Below, piece by piece: positions 63,049 through 64,000 of a stretch of DNA of 64,000 bases. This DNA comes from an uncultured Spirochaetaceae bacterium. Its GTDB lineage: Bacteria; Spirochaetota; Spirochaetia; Sphaerochaetales; Sphaerochaetaceae. Position numbers and translations under genes: made by a program. The DNA lies in assembly GCA_944389275.1 (NCBI GenBank), contig CALXLT010000019.1, positions 35,530 through 99,529 of the forward strand. The letters are read 5' to 3'. Numbering within the stretch: position 1 is the first letter of the stretch; each line of letters opens with the position of its first letter. Below the pieces are notes generated by a model, which saw only the letters and a list, made by a program, of their open reading frames with translations, was not told the DNA's origin and did not search any database.

Positions 63049-64000
63049 TCAGAGATGTTCTGCTATGTACGTCAGCTCCCTGTCCTTGCTCGTATCTATG
63101 TTGATGCCGATGAGGTAGATATCCCTATCGGCATAGCCATCCCAGTATCTCCTGTCCCTGATCTGGGCCATGGCCTCCTCTGCGCTCTTGTCCCGCTTGA
63201 GCTCTATTATGAAGAGCTTCTGTCCGATGAATATCATGAGGTCAGCCCTTCCGATAGCGGTGCGCACCTCGCTTCGGATGTCTATGTCCGCTACCTTCCG
63301 CAATACCGTATAGATGAGCGCCTGATAGCTTTCCTCGCTTTTCATCATCCCGTAATGCGGCACCCTTATAAGATCCTGTATCTCCGCCATGAAGGAATGG
63401 AAGTCGCAAGAGGCGAGATAGCCTGCGATCCTGTCATCGAATCTCTCCGCTGCCGGCCCAAGGTAGAGGGTGGCTATCACATCGCATAGGATGCCTTCGA
63501 CCTCGAAGTTCGGGATGCGGAGATATGCGTACTTTCCTTCTATCCGCTCTATTGTGAGATATCCTGCCATACAGAGGTATGCATATACGCTTTCGGCGGT
63601 GGCATCCTCACTGACAAGGTCATCTGCCATGAAGCTGTATATGGAGGAAAGCGGTATCTTCTTCACCTCGTCAGGGAGAAAGGAGAGCCTTGCGCGCCTT
63701 GCAGCCTCTACCACCGCTTTCGAAGCTGCGGTGCGTCCCCAGTACGGCTCGAATCCGTTCCCTGAGCTGAAGTACATGTTTATCGATATGGGGTTGTATA
63801 CCTTCTCGCATCCGTCCGCGAACCTGTACCCGTCATACCACCTCCTGAGGCCGGAGAGCGTCTCCGCATCCAGGGCCTCCGAGAAGTACGACTCGAGCTC
63901 CTGCTGCGTATAGCCGAATGCCGTGGCGTATTCCTTGTCCATCGTGAGGTCCCTGAGGTTGTTGAGCTTGCTGAATATGGACTGGTTGGAGAAGCGGGTT
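63049..64000 (-). CDS. AAA-ATPase-like/PD-(D/E)XK family protein, C-terminal part
   Basis: At least 316 C-terminal residues of a protein of the AAA_ATPase-like plus PD-(D/E)XK nuclease type, found in many copies in anaerobes. The frame runs in from the right edge (TRFSNQSIFSKLNNLRDLT joins to TMDKEYATAFGYT), so the start and the P-loop are outside. RRWYDGYRFADGCEKVYNPISI is typical of the ATPase-like part. The last 80 residues hold the nuclease core, IGRADLMIFIGQKLFIIELK with the Asp and Glu-x-Lys of the PD-(D/E)XK fold. The role of the family is unclear, perhaps DNA defence or toxin related. Confidence 0.88.
   Translation of the reverse strand, partial: TRFSNQSIFSKLNNLRDLTMDKEYATAFGYTQQELESYFSEALDAETLSGLRRWYDGYRFADGCEKVYNPISINMYFSSGNGFEPYWGRTAASKAVVEAARRARLSFLPDEVKKIPLSSIYSFMADDLVSEDATAESVYAYLCMAGYLTIERIEGKYAYLRIPNFEVEGILCDVIATLYLGPAAERFDDRIAGYLASCDFHSFMAEIQDLIRVPHYGMMKSEESYQALIYTVLRKVADIDIRSEVRTAIGRADLMIFIGQKLFIIELKRDKSAEEAMAQIRDRRYWDGYADRDIYLIGINIDTSKDRELTYIAEHL

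Noticed and set aside
63049..64000. Calling the right-edge protein a defence nuclease
   Set aside because: The AAA-like plus PD-(D/E)XK pattern fits, but the N-terminal half is missing and no defence neighbour is visible, so only the family type is stated.

Overview
The window reads as one chromosomal stretch of an anaerobic, fermentative, double-membraned bacterium of about 55% GC. The best guess is a spirochaete of the Sphaerochaeta type, possibly from gut or sediment. Reasons are the electron-bifurcating type [FeFe]-hydrogenase operon under a Rex gene, several small beta-barrel-like proteins ending in Phe, lipoproteins with spirochaete-like lipoboxes, a ClpP paralogue with a GLVASAAALI serine motif, and heavy use of AGG (Arg) and ATA (Ile) codons. 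The phylum call is inference. No rRNA, tRNA, CRISPR array or prophage was seen. The only mobile DNA is an IS110-family transposase remnant near the left edge.

Layout. 0-3 kb: a purine salvage pair (adenine deaminase, cut by the window edge, and an NCS2/AzgA-type purine permease) diverging around the transposase remnant. 3-7 kb: a ClpP paralogue, a lipoprotein phosphodiesterase, an OGG-like DNA glycosylase, an intracellular GH43 enzyme, then Rex. 7.4-12.5 kb: the hydrogenase operon (NuoE-like, an ATP-binding protein, a cysteine-free ferredoxin-like protein, NuoF-like HydB, HydA). 12.6-22.4 kb: a rhamnogalacturonan-type operon read leftwards (839-aa protein of unknown function, ABC binding protein, two permeases, GH105, MFS) with a divergent AraC regulator carrying an unusual TIM-barrel-like tail. 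It resembles the Bacillus yesOPQRS group. 22.4-27.1 kb: a YheO/DauR-like regulator diverging from two PatB/MalY-type PLP enzymes that flank a frameshifted NhaC-family transporter gene.

27-35.2 kb: envelope proteins of mostly unknown function, a PTS EIIA-like protein, peptidase T, and an LPP20-like lipoprotein that seems to start at CTG. 35.2-45.4 kb: endonuclease IV, then a long overlapping series on the plus strand: M16C protease, GlpK, CdaA, a YbbR protein, AcpS, TruA, a UDG-like protein and PriA. 45.4-49.5 kb: a YbaK deacylase, an Hsp20 gene behind a near-perfect sigma-54 promoter, and a diaminobutyrate aminotransferase/decarboxylase pair for 1,3-diaminopropane. 49.6-54.7 kb: ftsH-hslO-rlmKL on the minus strand.

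54.8-64 kb: an NtrB/NtrC-like pair (the response regulator is a sigma-54 activator) with a small NitT/TauT-type ABC transporter, RlmN, an OPT-family transporter, an AT-rich beta-barrel-like gene, and an AAA-ATPase-like/PD-(D/E)XK protein cut by the right edge. The items most worth a second look are the unknown 839-aa protein of the pectin operon, the AraC/TIM-barrel fusion, the cysteine-free hydrogenase subunit, the CTG-started lipoprotein, the sigma-54 Hsp20 promoter, and the PatB/NhaC/PatB module.
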